A stretch of 64,000 bases of DNA from NCBI RefSeq assembly GCF_008086345.1, contig NZ_CP043006.1:3346032-3410031 (forward strand), written 5' to 3'. Under the pieces are notes generated by a model that was given only the letters and a program-made list of their open reading frames with translations, ran no database searches and was not told the origin of the DNA. A program made the translations under genes and the position numbers. Source of the DNA: Chitinophaga sp. XS-30. GTDB taxonomy: Bacteria > Bacteroidota > Bacteroidia > Chitinophagales > Chitinophagaceae. This document shows positions 1-9,921 of this stretch, piece by piece. Position 1 is the first letter of the stretch. Each line of letters opens with the position of its first letter.

Positions 1-12
1 GAAGCACAACCT

Positions 13-45
13 CATCAGGGAAGAAGACCTGATGCTTTAGTTTTC
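13..45 (+). terminator. weak hairpin, possible terminator of an upstream gene
   Basis: A 7-bp inverted repeat (CATCAGG at 13-19, CCTGATG at 28-34) is followed by CTTTAGTTTT. It could end a transcript entering from the left. No gene is seen in the first 102 bases. A weak promoter-like TACTTTCG lies at 64-71 ahead of the peptidase gene. Confidence 0.3.
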
Positions 46-102
46 GATTCCCGCCGCTTTTTTTACTTTCGCTATATATCCATCAACACAGATCTGAATC
101 TC

Positions 103-2505
103 ATGAGAAAATTACTGCTTTTGTTATGCCTGATGGCCGGCACCGCTTTGTCCGCCCAGGATAACGTCACTTACCAGCGCCCGCCCGCCGTACTGGAAGA
201 GCTGCTGCTGGCGAAGCCCACACCTTCCGTTAGTGTAGACGATAAAGGGGAATGGATGATGCTGACGGAACGTAATTCCTATGAACCGGTAGCAGAGCTG
301 GCCCGGCCGGAGCTGCGCATAGCGGGCCTGCGGCTGGACCCGCGCAACTTTGGCCCCAGCCGTGCAAGTTATGGCGCCGGTTTTCAGCTGAAGCACATCA
401 GCACCAAAGCCGTCTTCAGCATCAGCGGGCTGCCTGAAGAACTGCGCATCGGTTCCCTGCAATGGAGCCCTGACGGGAAGATGGTGGCGTTCACCAATAC
501 GCTGGACAGCCGGATAGACCTTTACGTGATAGACATTGCCGCCAAAGCGGCACGCAAGGTGAATAAAGCTGCGCTCAACACGGTACTTGGACAGTCCTTC
601 ACCTGGCTGGGCAACAACAGCCTGTTGTACAAGACCGTGCCGGAAGGCCGTCCACCCTTACCGGCCCCGCCTGCGGCGCCCAAAGGGCCCGTTGTGCAGG
701 AAAGCCTCGGGAAGAATGCCGCATCGCGCACCTACCAGGATCTCATCAAATCCCCGTATGATGAAGCGCTGTTCGAATATATGGCCACCGCGCAACTGGT
801 GATCAACGACCTGCAGTCCGAGCAACCCCTGGGGGAACCGGGGCTGCATGCTTATGTATCCGTTTCCCCGGATGAGCAATATCTTTTATGGAGGACGATA
901 GACAAACCCTTTTCCTATCTCGTTCCGGCAAGAGGATTCCCGCATACCTATACGGTGAGGGACCTCCGGGGCAAAGTGCTGAAAACCCTCGCCAAAAACC
1001 CTTCCTCCGAAGGTGCGCCCATCGGGTTTGATGATGTGGAAGACCGGCCCCGCGACTTCTCCTGGAAGCTGGACGAACCGCATGCCATTTACTACGCAAA
1101 AGCGCTCGACGGCGGCCTGGGCCGCAACAAAGCGGAATACCGCGATGCCGTGTACGTGATGGATGCCGTGGAAAACCGGGAGCCGGAGGAACTGTTCCGC
1201 ACCAAACGCCGCTTCTCCCGGGTGATCTGGGGCACAAAAGACCTCGCCCTCGTGTACGAATCCATGTTCGCGGACCGCAGGATGCGCCTCTCCACTTATT
1301 CCCGGCAAACGGGCCGGCTGGATTCCCTTTTTGAGCGCAGCAGCAACGATGCCTACAGCGATATCGGCACACCCTTTACCGTCCGCAACCAGTATAACCG
1401 CCACACGCTCCTCATCCGGAAAGACGGGCAGCTGCTGCTCCGCTCCAACGGCGCTTCCCCGGAGGGTGATATGCCTTTCGTGCAAAGCTATAACGTGAAA
1501 ACCGGCAAAGGCACCATGCTCTGGCGCTGCACCGCGCCCTTCTACGAAACTGTGGAAGAGTTGCTGGACCCGGAAAAGCTCATCTTCCTGACCCGCCGCG
1601 AAAGCCCCTCCGATGTGCCCAACTACTATATCCGTGATCTCCGCAAACGCTCGGCCATCGGTACACGTATCACGGATTTTACCAATCCCTACAAAGCGCT
1701 GGACGGCATCGTGAAACAAAAGATCAGCTACAAGCGGGCAGACGGCATCGGCCTGGCCGGGGACCTCTACCTGCCCAAGGGGTACGACAAGGACAAAGAC
1801 GGCCCGCTGCCGGTGATCATCTGGGCATATCCCCGCGAATACAAGTCCGCCGCGGATGCCGCGCAGATCAGGGGATCGAAATATACGTTTACCCGTGCGG
1901 GTTATGGCGGCCCCATCTTCTGGGTAACACAGGGTTATGCCATTCTCGACAATGCGGAGATGCCCATCGTGGGAGAAGGCAACAAAGAGCCGAACGATAA
2001 TTTCATTCCACAGCTATACCTCAACGCACACGCCGCTATACAGGCCCTGGCCCAAATGGGAGTGGGGGACAGCACCCGCGTAGCCGTTGGCGGGCATAGC
2101 TACGGCGCTTTCATGACGGCTAACCTGCTCGCACATACGAACCTGTTCAAAGCCGGTATTGCCCGCAGCGGCGCCTATAACCGCACGCTGACGCCCTTCG
2201 GCTTCCAGGCGGAGCAACGCACATACTGGCAGGCGCCGGAGGTATATTTCAATATGAGCCCCTTCAGCTTCTCCAACAAGATCAAAACCCCGCTGCTGCT
2301 GATCCACGGGGAAATGGACAATAACTCCGGCACTTTCCCCATCCAGAGCGAAAGGCTGTACAATGCGATTAAAGGGCATGGCGGTACCGTACGTTTTGTG
2401 CAGCTGCCGTTTGAAAGCCACGGTTATGCCGCGCGGGAAAACCTGCTGCATCTGTTGTGGGAACAGACGCAATGGCTGGAAACTTATGTGAAGGAAGTGA
2501 AATGA
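103..2505 (+). CDS. secreted S9 family prolyl-oligopeptidase-type serine peptidase (S9D/glutamyl endopeptidase-like)
   Basis: An 800-residue exported serine peptidase that should cleave peptides in the periplasm. A signal peptide (residues 1-18, ending ALSA) is followed by a WD/beta-propeller-like region with 'WSPDGKMVAFT'-type blades (about 110-550) and a C-terminal alpha/beta-hydrolase domain. The catalytic triad is visible: Ser666 in GGHSYGAF, Asp739 in HGEMDNNSG and His773 in FESHGY. The N-terminal layout and the FESHGY ending are most like the S9D group (chloroplast glutamyl-endopeptidase relatives) known in Bacteroidota; the subfamily call is inference. Length is normal. It is transcribed alone and converges on the rhamnosidase gene with a shared hairpin between them. 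Confidence 0.9.
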   Translation: MRKLLLLLCLMAGTALSAQDNVTYQRPPAVLEELLLAKPTPSVSVDDKGEWMMLTERNSYEPVAELARPELRIAGLRLDPRNFGPSRASYGAGFQLKHISTKAVFSISGLPEELRIGSLQWSPDGKMVAFTNTLDSRIDLYVIDIAAKAARKVNKAALNTVLGQSFTWLGNNSLLYKTVPEGRPPLPAPPAAPKGPVVQESLGKNAASRTYQDLIKSPYDEALFEYMATAQLVINDLQSEQPLGEPGLHAYVSVSPDEQYLLWRTIDKPFSYLVPARGFPHTYTVRDLRGKVLKTLAKNPSSEGAPIGFDDVEDRPRDFSWKLDEPHAIYYAKALDGGLGRNKAEYRDAVYVMDAVENREPEELFRTKRRFSRVIWGTKDLALVYESMFADRRMRLSTYSRQTGRLDSLFERSSNDAYSDIGTPFTVRNQYNRHTLLIRKDGQLLLRSNGASPEGDMPFVQSYNVKTGKGTMLWRCTAPFYETVEELLDPEKLIFLTRRESPSDVPNYYIRDLRKRSAIGTRITDFTNPYKALDGIVKQKISYKRADGIGLAGDLYLPKGYDKDKDGPLPVIIWAYPREYKSAADAAQIRGSKYTFTRAGYGGPIFWVTQGYAILDNAEMPIVGEGNKEPNDNFIPQLYLNAHAAIQALAQMGVGDSTRVAVGGHSYGAFMTANLLAHTNLFKAGIARSGAYNRTLTPFGFQAEQRTYWQAPEVYFNMSPFSFSNKIKTPLLLIHGEMDNNSGTFPIQSERLYNAIKGHGGTVRFVQLPFESHGYAARENLLHLLWEQTQWLETYVKEVK

Positions 2506-2560
2506 GTTGCCGGCACGGCCCTCCATGCCTTCAATGTGCCTGCTGATGACTGAAAACAGC

Positions 2561-2620
2561 AACATGGCCCGGAGATACTGCAACTAAAAGTTGTTCAGCA
2601 TCCCGGGCCATGTTCCTTTT
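2561..2620. terminator. bidirectional terminator hairpin between convergent genes
   Basis: A perfect 12-bp inverted repeat (AACATGGCCCGG at 2561-2572, CCGGGCCATGTT at 2603-2614) with further partial pairing inside the loop. It is followed by CCTTTTCT on the plus strand and by TGTTTTC on the minus strand, so it can serve both the peptidase and the rhamnosidase genes. Confidence 0.7.
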
Positions 2621-2632
2621 CTCTATGGATAT

Positions 2633-5302
2633 TTATTTACCCGCAGCCTGCGGCAGCCTGCATTCAAAATGGTAACTGCCGGAACCGACCTCTGATGCCT
2701 TTTCCGCACAGGGCAGGGTGATCGTTGCGGTTGTATTGGCCGGTATCTGCACATCAAGACTGAACAGGCCGTCTTTCAGCGTCCAGGAAGAAGTAACCCG
2801 CCCGTAAGGCGTTTCCAGCTCACCTGAAGCGCTGCTGAGGCCGCCGCCGGGTCGGGGAGCGATCCGTATCTTTTTATAACCCGGAGCGGCAGGATCGGAA
2901 TTGATACCCGCGATGTGCCGGTACATCCAGTCACCAATAGCGCCGTAAGCGTAGTGATTGTAGGAATTCATGCCGGGTGTCTGGAAAGTTCCGTTGGGCT
3001 TGATGCCATCCCAGCGCTCCCAAATGGTGGTGGCGCCCATTTTTACCGGGTACAGCCAGGAGGGATAGCTTTCCTGCATCAGCAGGTCGTAAGCCACTTT
3101 GGTATGACCAAAGCGCGTCAGTACATGACAGAGGTAAGGGGTGCCCAAAAAGCCCGTGGTGAGGTGGTTCCCGTAGGACCTGATATTGGTGACCAGCCGT
3201 TCCGCCGCCGATGCCCGGAGCGCTTCCGGCAGCATATCGAATTGCAGGGCCAGCACATAAGCGGTTTGTGTGCTGGATACCAGCCGCCCGGTAGCGGTCA
3301 TATATTCTTTGATGAAGGCTTCCCTGATGTTATGGAGCAACGCGGTGTACTGCGCCACATCTTCTTTTTTGCCCAGCACTTCCGCGGCATTGATCAGCAA
3401 TTGCGTGGAATGCGCGTAAAAGGTCTGCGCGATCAGGTATTTGTCGGTCACCGCAGCCCTGCCGTCATTGTCGTCATCCGGACGGTAGAACAGCCAGTCG
3501 CCAAAATGGAAACCGGTGTTCCAGAGATGATCTTTGGCCGCGCCGGTCATATAACCCACCCATTTTTTCATGCTTTCGTACTGCACTTCCAGCAGGCGCT
3601 TGTCGCCATACGCCACGTACATATCCCAGGGAATGATGGTGGATACATCGGCCCATCCGGCGGAAGCGCCGTCATTCGCGCCCAGCACATTGGGGATCAC
3701 ATGCGGCACAGATCCGTTGGGCTGCTGATCAGCCTTCAGGTCTTTCAGCCATTTGGTAAAGAAGCCGGCCACATCCATGTTGTAGGCAGCTGTGTTGGCA
3801 AAGGCCTGCGCATCGCCGGTCCAGCCCAGGCGTTCATCACGCTGCGGGCAGTCGGTAGGCACATCCAGGAAGTTGCCTTTCTGCCCCCATTGGATATTAT
3901 GTTGCAACTGGTTGAGCAGGGGATGGGAAGTCGTGAATTTACCGGTAACCGCCATATCCGAATAGATGGCTACGGCGGTAAGGTCTTCCGTCTTCAACTC
4001 ACCCGGATATCCTTCCACTTTCACGTACCGGAACCCCTGAAAAGTAAAATGAGGCTCGAAGCGCTGCGTGGTATTTTCTTTAAGGATGTAGGTCGTTTGC
4101 GCCTTTGCAGATCTGAGGTTAGCGATGTAGAAGTTCCCTTCCTTATCCAGCACTTCCGCATGGCTTAACGTGATCTTTGTGCCTGCGGGGCCACTTGCAT
4201 CAAGCATTACCCAGCCCACCAGGTTTTGCCCGAAATCCACGACCGTTTCGCCCTTGGGGGTTTTGAATACTTTCAGGGCCTTGAACTCCTCGTGTTTTTT
4301 CACGGTAGGGCCGCTCATGCCAGTCAGTTGCTCCGGTCCTTTTTCCAGTATCCGCACGTTCGTCCATGTACCATCTTCCCGATATCCTGCGGTGGACCAG
4401 CCGGTCCGCTCCATCCTTGCATCATATATCTCGCCGTCATAGATATCGGATGCCAGTATCGGGCCATGAGAAGCTTTCCAGCTGTCGTCCGTGTTCACCG
4501 TTTCCCGGCTGCCGTCAGTATATTCCACTTCCAGCTGCATCAGCAAAGCCCTGGTATCGCCATAAAAGTTGCGTTGCCCGTTAAAACCTATCCTTCCCTT
4601 GTACCAGCCGTTGCCCAGTGTTACGCCCACTGCATTGGCGCCGGTCCGCACAGCATCCGTTATATCGTACACCTGGTATTGAAGATGATGCTTGTAGCTG
4701 GTCCAGCCCGGCGTGAAATAATCATCGCCAATGCGCTGCCCGTTGATATGCGCTTCGTATAAACCTTTCGCCGTGATGTACACCAGTGCCGATCTCACTT
4801 TCTTTTGAAGGGAGAAGGTTTTTCTGAACAGGGGGCAGATGGCCGATGTGTCCGGGCCATTCACGGCGATCCATTGCGCCGTCCAGTCCCCGGCTTTCAA
4901 ACCGGTCTGCCAGCATTGAACATCGCTCCAGGCGGAAGTATGCCCATGATTGTCCTTCACTCTTACCTGCCAGTAGTAACGTGTTTTGGATTGCAGGGGA
5001 GAACCTGCGTAAGGAACGAGCACGGACTGGTCTGATGGCACGGAAGCCTTCCACACCAGGGATTTCCCTGAAGTTAAACCCTTCCTGTCCGTGCCCACCC
5101 TGATGTCATAGGCGGTCTGCCGGGTGTCTTTTAATGTGGATGTGATCTTCCAGCTCAACCTTGGCGCCGGGGCGTCTACCGACAGCGGGTTGTGAAGGTG
5201 TTCCACACTGAGGCCGCTTACGCTGAGCTTTTGTGCCAGGCACACGGAGCCGGGAATCGTCAATAATGCAAAAAGAAAACTGCGGATAAGAACGTTGATC
5301 AT
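2633..5302 (-). CDS. alpha-L-rhamnosidase, glycoside hydrolase family 78
   Basis: An exported GH78 enzyme of 889 residues that removes terminal alpha-L-rhamnose from plant or microbial glycans. The start at 5302 gives a clean signal peptide (MINVLIRSFLFALLTIPGSVCLAQ begins there, mature from about residue 25); an in-frame extension to 5503 would overlap the divergent gene and lacks a signal. Order of domains: fibronectin-like N-terminal domain (about 30-120, PRLSWKI and YYWQVRV), jelly-roll concanavalin-like domains with DYFTPGWTSY and GNGWYKGRIG, then the six-hairpin catalytic barrel containing the family motif CPQRDERLGWTGDAQ near residue 485, and a C-terminal beta-sandwich. The conserved acidic residues of that motif are present, so it should be active. 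It has no adjacent SusCD pair. Confidence 0.93.
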   Translation of the reverse strand: MINVLIRSFLFALLTIPGSVCLAQKLSVSGLSVEHLHNPLSVDAPAPRLSWKITSTLKDTRQTAYDIRVGTDRKGLTSGKSLVWKASVPSDQSVLVPYAGSPLQSKTRYYWQVRVKDNHGHTSAWSDVQCWQTGLKAGDWTAQWIAVNGPDTSAICPLFRKTFSLQKKVRSALVYITAKGLYEAHINGQRIGDDYFTPGWTSYKHHLQYQVYDITDAVRTGANAVGVTLGNGWYKGRIGFNGQRNFYGDTRALLMQLEVEYTDGSRETVNTDDSWKASHGPILASDIYDGEIYDARMERTGWSTAGYREDGTWTNVRILEKGPEQLTGMSGPTVKKHEEFKALKVFKTPKGETVVDFGQNLVGWVMLDASGPAGTKITLSHAEVLDKEGNFYIANLRSAKAQTTYILKENTTQRFEPHFTFQGFRYVKVEGYPGELKTEDLTAVAIYSDMAVTGKFTTSHPLLNQLQHNIQWGQKGNFLDVPTDCPQRDERLGWTGDAQAFANTAAYNMDVAGFFTKWLKDLKADQQPNGSVPHVIPNVLGANDGASAGWADVSTIIPWDMYVAYGDKRLLEVQYESMKKWVGYMTGAAKDHLWNTGFHFGDWLFYRPDDDNDGRAAVTDKYLIAQTFYAHSTQLLINAAEVLGKKEDVAQYTALLHNIREAFIKEYMTATGRLVSSTQTAYVLALQFDMLPEALRASAAERLVTNIRSYGNHLTTGFLGTPYLCHVLTRFGHTKVAYDLLMQESYPSWLYPVKMGATTIWERWDGIKPNGTFQTPGMNSYNHYAYGAIGDWMYRHIAGINSDPAAPGYKKIRIAPRPGGGLSSASGELETPYGRVTSSWTLKDGLFSLDVQIPANTTATITLPCAEKASEVGSGSYHFECRLPQAAGK

Positions 5303-5494
5303 ATGAATATTTAATGGGATGGTGCTAGTATCGGCATTTTTTTTTGCAATGGCATCATGTACCGTCCTGCATGCGCCGCAACCGGTCTGCTTTTCTGCAT
5401 TCATCCATGTCAATGGCCGTTCCTCCTTTTTTGGCGGCTTCCCAAAGGTTTTCCGCCGATATAGCGTCCAATCAAACAGAATAATCACACAATT

Positions 5495-8380
5495 ATGCGG
5501 CATGCACTGATTTTTACATTCTTATTGTCGATTTTAACCGTGCAACTGACAATTGCACAAAACATCACGCTGAAAGGCGCCCTGCGGGACAAAACGGACA
5601 GTTCCGCGCTCCGGAACGCCACGATCCGGCTCACTTCTCCCGAAGACGCCGGGTTCCGGAAACAGGTGTTGACGAATACAGCGGGCGCATTCCAGATACC
5701 GGACCTGAAGCCCGCTCCTTATATCATTACTATTACTTACATCGGGTACGGGGAACTGACCCGCGCCATTATGCTGCAGGTTGAAACACAAGACCTCGGC
5801 ACCATTTACATGCCCAAATCGTCTCGCGACCTGCAGGAAGTAGTGATCAAGGGGCAGGTACCGGCGGCGCAGCAGAAAGGGGATACCCTGCAATATAACG
5901 CCGATGCCTACAAGACAAATCCGGATGCCAGCGGTGAGGACCTGGTGAGGAAGATGCCCGGCATCGTAGTGGAAAACGGGACAGTGAAAGCGCATGGGGA
6001 AGATGTAAAGCGGGTGTTGCTGGACGGGAAGGAGTTCTTTGGGGAAGATGCTACACTGGCGCTTCGCAACCTGCCTGCCGAAATGATCTCGAAGATCGAG
6101 GTGTTTGACCGGCAGAGCGACCAGGCACAGTTCACCGGCTTCGACGACGGCAATTCACAAAAGACCATTAACGTAGTGACCCGCGCTGAAATGCGCTCGG
6201 GACAGTTCGGGAAAATTTTTGCAGGATATGGCACCGATGGAAGGTACAACGCCGGCGGAAGTGTGAACCTGTTCAGCGGCGACCGCCGTATTTCCCTTAT
6301 CGGTCTGTCCAATAACATCAACCAGCAGAATTTCTCGCAGCAGGACCTGCTGGGCGTGATGAACGCAGGTTCCAGTCGCGGTGGCAGAGGTGGCCGTGGC
6401 GGCGGCAGAGGAGGCTTTGGCGGTGGCGGAGGGAACTTCATGGTAGGCCAGCAGGACGGGATCAACAAAACCAATTCATTCGGCGTCAACTACAGCGATG
6501 AATGGGGCAAAAAGGTTTCCGTTACCGGCAGCTATTTCTTTAATAACAGCAATAACAGCAACGAGGAATTCACCAATACGCAAACCGTGCGGGATGATGG
6601 TACCAGCCAGTACAATGCCGAAGAGCAGCGATCTTCCAGCAACAACTATAACCACCGGTTGAATATGCGGGTAGAATACAAGATCGATTCGTCCAATACC
6701 ATCATTTTTACCCCGGGTATCAGCTTCCAGAACAATCGTTCTTCCTCCAACAGTTTTACCACCATCTCTCCGGACGGATTTGGCATCAATCCTATTTCCA
6801 GTTCCGAGAATATCCGCAGCGCAACGAGCTCCGGGTATAACCTGAACGGCAACCTGATGTACCGCCATGCTTTCGCGAAGAGAGGCCGCACAGTGTCCCT
6901 CAGCGTTGGCTTTGGCGCGAACGACCGGGACGGGGAAACCTTTAACCGCAACTATATTACGGATATCAAGAACGGTAATTTAGCCGATACCGTTAACCAG
7001 CAGATACTGCCTTTCTCCGACGGTCATAACCTGAATGCGAACATTGCTTATACAGAGCCGGTGGGTAAACAGGGGCAGCTGCAGTTCAACTACAGTCCTT
7101 CGGTATCCAAAAGCAATTCGGACCGTAAAACGTTCGATTATGATACGGATATTGACAAGTATGCCCTGATGGACACCAGCCAGAGCAGCTTGTTCAACAA
7201 TACCTACACGGCACAGAATGCCGGAGTGTCTTACCGTATCGGGAACCGGGACAAGATGCTGGCCTTCGGGGTTTCCTATCAGCATTCCACCCTGGCCAGC
7301 GACGCACTGTTCCCGCAACCCGCGCAGGTACGCCAGTCGTTCAGCAACATCCTTCCGAATGCCATGCTGATGATGAAAGCCGGTGAATACGGCCGCCTGC
7401 GGGTATTTTACCGTACCAACACCAACAACCCGTCTATCCAGCAATTGCAGAATGTGCTGAATGTGGGCAATTCCATCAATGTATCCATGGGTAATCCGGA
7501 GCTGGACCAGTCTTTCGGGCATACCCTGGCCACCCGGTACAACTATACCAATACGCAGAGCGGGCATAATTTCTTTGCCAATGTGTTCTTCAGCAGCACG
7601 CAGGATTATGTGACCAATGCGATCTACTTTGCCAAGTCGGATACCGTACTGACGCCCACTTTCACCTTGCTGGAAGGCGGTCAGATATCCAAACCGGTGA
7701 ACCTGGACGGATACTGGAGCATACGTTCCTTCTTCACCTACGGGGTGCCGTTGAAGTTCATCAAATCCAACTTCAACGCCAATGCTGGTGTTGGCTTTAC
7801 ACAAACGCCGAATATGATCGATGAGGTGACCAGCCTCACCGGTAACTATAATTATAACCTCGGAGCGGTGATATCGAGCAATATCAGTGAGTATGTGGAC
7901 TTTACGGTGAATTATTCCGCGAATTTCAATACCGTGAAAGATCCTACGGCGCTGGAATCTACCACGAAATATTTTTCCCACACTGCAGGGGTAAGCTTTA
8001 ACCTGCTGAGCAAGAATGGCTGGGTGATGCAGCAGGAACTGAATAACCAGCTGTATTCCGGCCTCAGTGAAGGGAATAACCAGAATTATTTCCTCTGGAA
8101 TGCCAGTGTAGGCAAGAAATTCCTGAAAAACCAGCGGGGCGAACTGAGGCTCTCCGGTTTTGACCTGCTGAAACAGAACCGCAGCATCAGCCGGATACAG
8201 AACGGCAAGGTGACCACGGACGTCAGAAGCCAGGTGCTTACCCAATATTTTATGCTTACATTTACATACAAGCTCCGGAATTTCGGGAAAGCCAATACCA
8301 ATAGCCGGGATGGCGGTGAAGAACGGCGTTGGGAACGCCCCGGTGGCCCTCCGGGCGGAATGATGAGAAGACCGTTTTAA
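5495..8380 (+). CDS. outer-membrane beta-barrel protein with carboxypeptidase-regulatory-like N-terminus (TonB-receptor-like)
   Basis: A 961-residue outer-membrane protein. It has a signal peptide (residues 1-22, LTIAQ), a carboxypeptidase-D regulatory-like beta-sandwich (about 24-110), a plug-like segment (QEVVIKGQVPAAQQKGDTLQYNADAYK, then VRKMPGIVV, about 115-235) and a long C-terminal barrel rich in alternating aromatic strands. This is the architecture of the large Bacteroidota 'outer membrane beta-barrel' family related to TonB-dependent receptors; the substrate cannot be inferred. An Arg-Gly-rich stretch (about residues 292-312) interrupts the barrel and the C-terminus is also Pro/Gly/Arg-rich. 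The sigma-factor gene follows after 17 nt, so the unit probably continues to 10329. The start overlaps only the discarded extension of the divergent rhamnosidase gene. Confidence 0.85.
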   Translation: MRHALIFTFLLSILTVQLTIAQNITLKGALRDKTDSSALRNATIRLTSPEDAGFRKQVLTNTAGAFQIPDLKPAPYIITITYIGYGELTRAIMLQVETQDLGTIYMPKSSRDLQEVVIKGQVPAAQQKGDTLQYNADAYKTNPDASGEDLVRKMPGIVVENGTVKAHGEDVKRVLLDGKEFFGEDATLALRNLPAEMISKIEVFDRQSDQAQFTGFDDGNSQKTINVVTRAEMRSGQFGKIFAGYGTDGRYNAGGSVNLFSGDRRISLIGLSNNINQQNFSQQDLLGVMNAGSSRGGRGGRGGGRGGFGGGGGNFMVGQQDGINKTNSFGVNYSDEWGKKVSVTGSYFFNNSNNSNEEFTNTQTVRDDGTSQYNAEEQRSSSNNYNHRLNMRVEYKIDSSNTIIFTPGISFQNNRSSSNSFTTISPDGFGINPISSSENIRSATSSGYNLNGNLMYRHAFAKRGRTVSLSVGFGANDRDGETFNRNYITDIKNGNLADTVNQQILPFSDGHNLNANIAYTEPVGKQGQLQFNYSPSVSKSNSDRKTFDYDTDIDKYALMDTSQSSLFNNTYTAQNAGVSYRIGNRDKMLAFGVSYQHSTLASDALFPQPAQVRQSFSNILPNAMLMMKAGEYGRLRVFYRTNTNNPSIQQLQNVLNVGNSINVSMGNPELDQSFGHTLATRYNYTNTQSGHNFFANVFFSSTQDYVTNAIYFAKSDTVLTPTFTLLEGGQISKPVNLDGYWSIRSFFTYGVPLKFIKSNFNANAGVGFTQTPNMIDEVTSLTGNYNYNLGAVISSNISEYVDFTVNYSANFNTVKDPTALESTTKYFSHTAGVSFNLLSKNGWVMQQELNNQLYSGLSEGNNQNYFLWNASVGKKFLKNQRGELRLSGFDLLKQNRSISRIQNGKVTTDVRSQVLTQYFMLTFTYKLRNFGKANTNSRDGGEERRWERPGGPPGGMMRRPF

Positions 8381-8397
8381 CATCCATACGCTGAACA

Positions 8398-8964
8398 TTG
8401 ACGGATATCATAGCACATTTGAAGCAGGGGAGCGAGACCGCCTTTAAGCAATTGGTGGGTCAGTGGCAGGGTATGGTATATAATACCGCCCTCGGTATCC
8501 TGCAAAATGCAGCGGATGCGGAAGATGTGTCCCAGGAGGTGTTCATGCAGGCTTATGAATCTATCGGAACGTTCAAAGGGGAATCACAGATATCCACCTG
8601 GTTATATCGCATAACAGTAACCAAGTGCCTGGACCATTTAAGGAAAAAGAGCCGGAAAAAGCGATGGGGAAAAGTCTACAGCCTGTTCGGCCAGCAGAAT
8701 GAGCTGGTCATAGATCCGCCGGATTTTCATCATCCAGGGGTGGCGTTGGCCAATAAGGAGCGCGCGAACCTGCTATTCAGGGCCATTGCCCGTTTGCCGG
8801 ACAGTCAGAAGGCCGCTTTTGTGCTGCATAAGCTGGAAGGCCTGAGCAGCAAGGAGATAGCTTCCGCGATGGATGCCAGCGTCTCCTCCGTAGAAGGCCT
8901 TTTGCACCGCGCCAGGCAGAACCTGCGCCAGCAACTGGAGGAATATTACCGGAATGAAGATTAA
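8398..8964 (+). CDS. RNA polymerase ECF sigma-70 factor
   Basis: A 188-residue extracytoplasmic-function sigma factor. Region 2 is clear (AEDVSQEVFMQAYESIGTF, about 40-60, followed by STWLYRITVTKCLDHLRKK) and region 4 is clear (RLPDSQKAAFVLHKLEGLSSKEIASAMDAS, about 130-160, ending with a helix-turn-helix). The only sensible start is TTG at 8398; no in-frame ATG lies upstream of region 2. It directly follows the beta-barrel gene and precedes a small single-span membrane protein that could be its antagonist, as is usual for ECF factors. Target promoters are not identifiable here. Confidence 0.9.
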   Translation: MTDIIAHLKQGSETAFKQLVGQWQGMVYNTALGILQNAADAEDVSQEVFMQAYESIGTFKGESQISTWLYRITVTKCLDHLRKKSRKKRWGKVYSLFGQQNELVIDPPDFHHPGVALANKERANLLFRAIARLPDSQKAAFVLHKLEGLSSKEIASAMDASVSSVEGLLHRARQNLRQQLEEYYRNED

Positions 8965-9014
8965 AACGAGTGCAAGTTTTCTTGTTGTTTATCGTCTAAC
9001 TAAATACAGCGAAT

Positions 9015-9359
9015 ATGAAAAAGAGACGAGATATCGGATTTGAAGTGGAAAGCACCCTCAATAGCCTCGATGGAGCGCAGCGGGCGGAGCCGGGAGACTT
9101 TTTCTTTACCCGTCTGCAGGCCCGTATGCGGCAATCCGGTGCAGTGGATACCTGGGAACGCTTCATCGCGATCATTACCCGGCCGTCTGTAGCCATAACC
9201 GGACTGGTACTGATCCTGGCCATTAATGCCGGCCTGGCCGTTACGCAGTTGAAACCGGGGCAGGACCGTGTGGAGCAGGCGCTGCTGCAGCAAGCCTTTG
9301 CCGATGAATATCAGCTGGGGATCACCACTTTTTATGAATACGAAAAAATAGAACCGTAA
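9015..9359 (+). CDS. small single-span membrane protein, possible anti-sigma factor
   Basis: A 114-residue protein with a charged N-terminal part (KKRRDIGFEVESTLNSLDGAQRAEPG, residues 2-28), a membrane span at about 57-77 (ITGLVLILAINAGLAVTQL) and a short C-terminal tail. No family is recognised. The position straight after an ECF sigma gene and the topology (cytoplasmic N-terminus, one span) are what one expects of an anti-sigma or signal-relay protein; this is inference from context only. Its stop overlaps the next start by one base (TAATG at 9357-9361), which suggests translational coupling. Confidence 0.6.
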   Translation: MKKRRDIGFEVESTLNSLDGAQRAEPGDFFFTRLQARMRQSGAVDTWERFIAIITRPSVAITGLVLILAINAGLAVTQLKPGQDRVEQALLQQAFADEYQLGITTFYEYEKIEP

Positions 9360-9886
9360 TGAAGGAAACATTCACCAGGAACAAGATGCTGAGCGTGCTG
9401 GTATTGATCCTGCTGCTCACCAACATCTTGCTGCTGGTATTCTTCGTCCGCATGAAACCGGATCACGACCCGAAGAAAACAGCGAACCGGGACGACCGGA
9501 ACAAAGGCAGTGTTATGCAGTTGCTGGAAAAACAGGTGGGTTTTAATGAAGATCAGATGGTGCAGTACAAGGCGCTGAAAGATCAGCACTGGGACAAAAT
9601 GAAGCCTTATTTCGGGGAAATGCGCAATGCAAAAGACAGGTTCTACAAGCTGCTCGGCAGTTCCATGGCTGCGGACTCCATCGTGGTTTCATCGGCAGCG
9701 GACTCCATCGCCGCCAAGCAGAAACAAATAGATATGCAAACCTTCCGGCACTTCCGTGAAATACGCGATATCTGCACGCCGCAGCAGCAACCGGCCTTCG
9801 ACTCCATGGTACAGCAGGTGCTCCGCCGGATGAACGGGCCCTGGAAGAAAAGCCCGGCCAAAACAGACAGTACAAAAAATAAATAA
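9359..9886 (+). CDS. membrane-anchored Spy/CpxP-like periplasmic protein (heavy-metal-sensor-like)
   Basis: A 175-residue protein with one N-terminal membrane anchor (about 10-31) and a helical periplasmic domain. The pattern of a helix with EDQMVQYKALKDQHWDKMKP and a later helix ending in CTPQQQPAFDSMVQQVLRRM resembles the periplasmic heavy-metal-sensor/Spy-CpxP fold (LTxxQ-like repeats that wrap unfolded proteins). It is translationally coupled to the preceding gene. The likely role is envelope-stress sensing or chaperoning with the adjacent sigma factor; the family call rests on pattern, not a search. Confidence 0.6.
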   Translation: MKETFTRNKMLSVLVLILLLTNILLLVFFVRMKPDHDPKKTANRDDRNKGSVMQLLEKQVGFNEDQMVQYKALKDQHWDKMKPYFGEMRNAKDRFYKLLGSSMAADSIVVSSAADSIAAKQKQIDMQTFRHFREIRDICTPQQQPAFDSMVQQVLRRMNGPWKKSPAKTDSTKNK

Positions 9887-9921
9887 TACAAACTCCCACA
9901 AAACCCTTTAAACGATCCATC

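Noticed and set aside
5303..5503. N-terminal extension of the GH78 protein by 67 residues
   Set aside because: It would overlap the divergent beta-barrel gene, lacks a signal peptide, and the internal Met at 5302 starts a perfect one.
6980..8398. 472-residue open frame antisense to the beta-barrel gene
   Set aside because: Shadow frame of a long GC-biased gene; His/Val/Ile-rich composition, no domain, lies fully inside a well-supported gene. The same holds for the long antisense frames at 10891-12033, 47860-49305 and 2915-4168.
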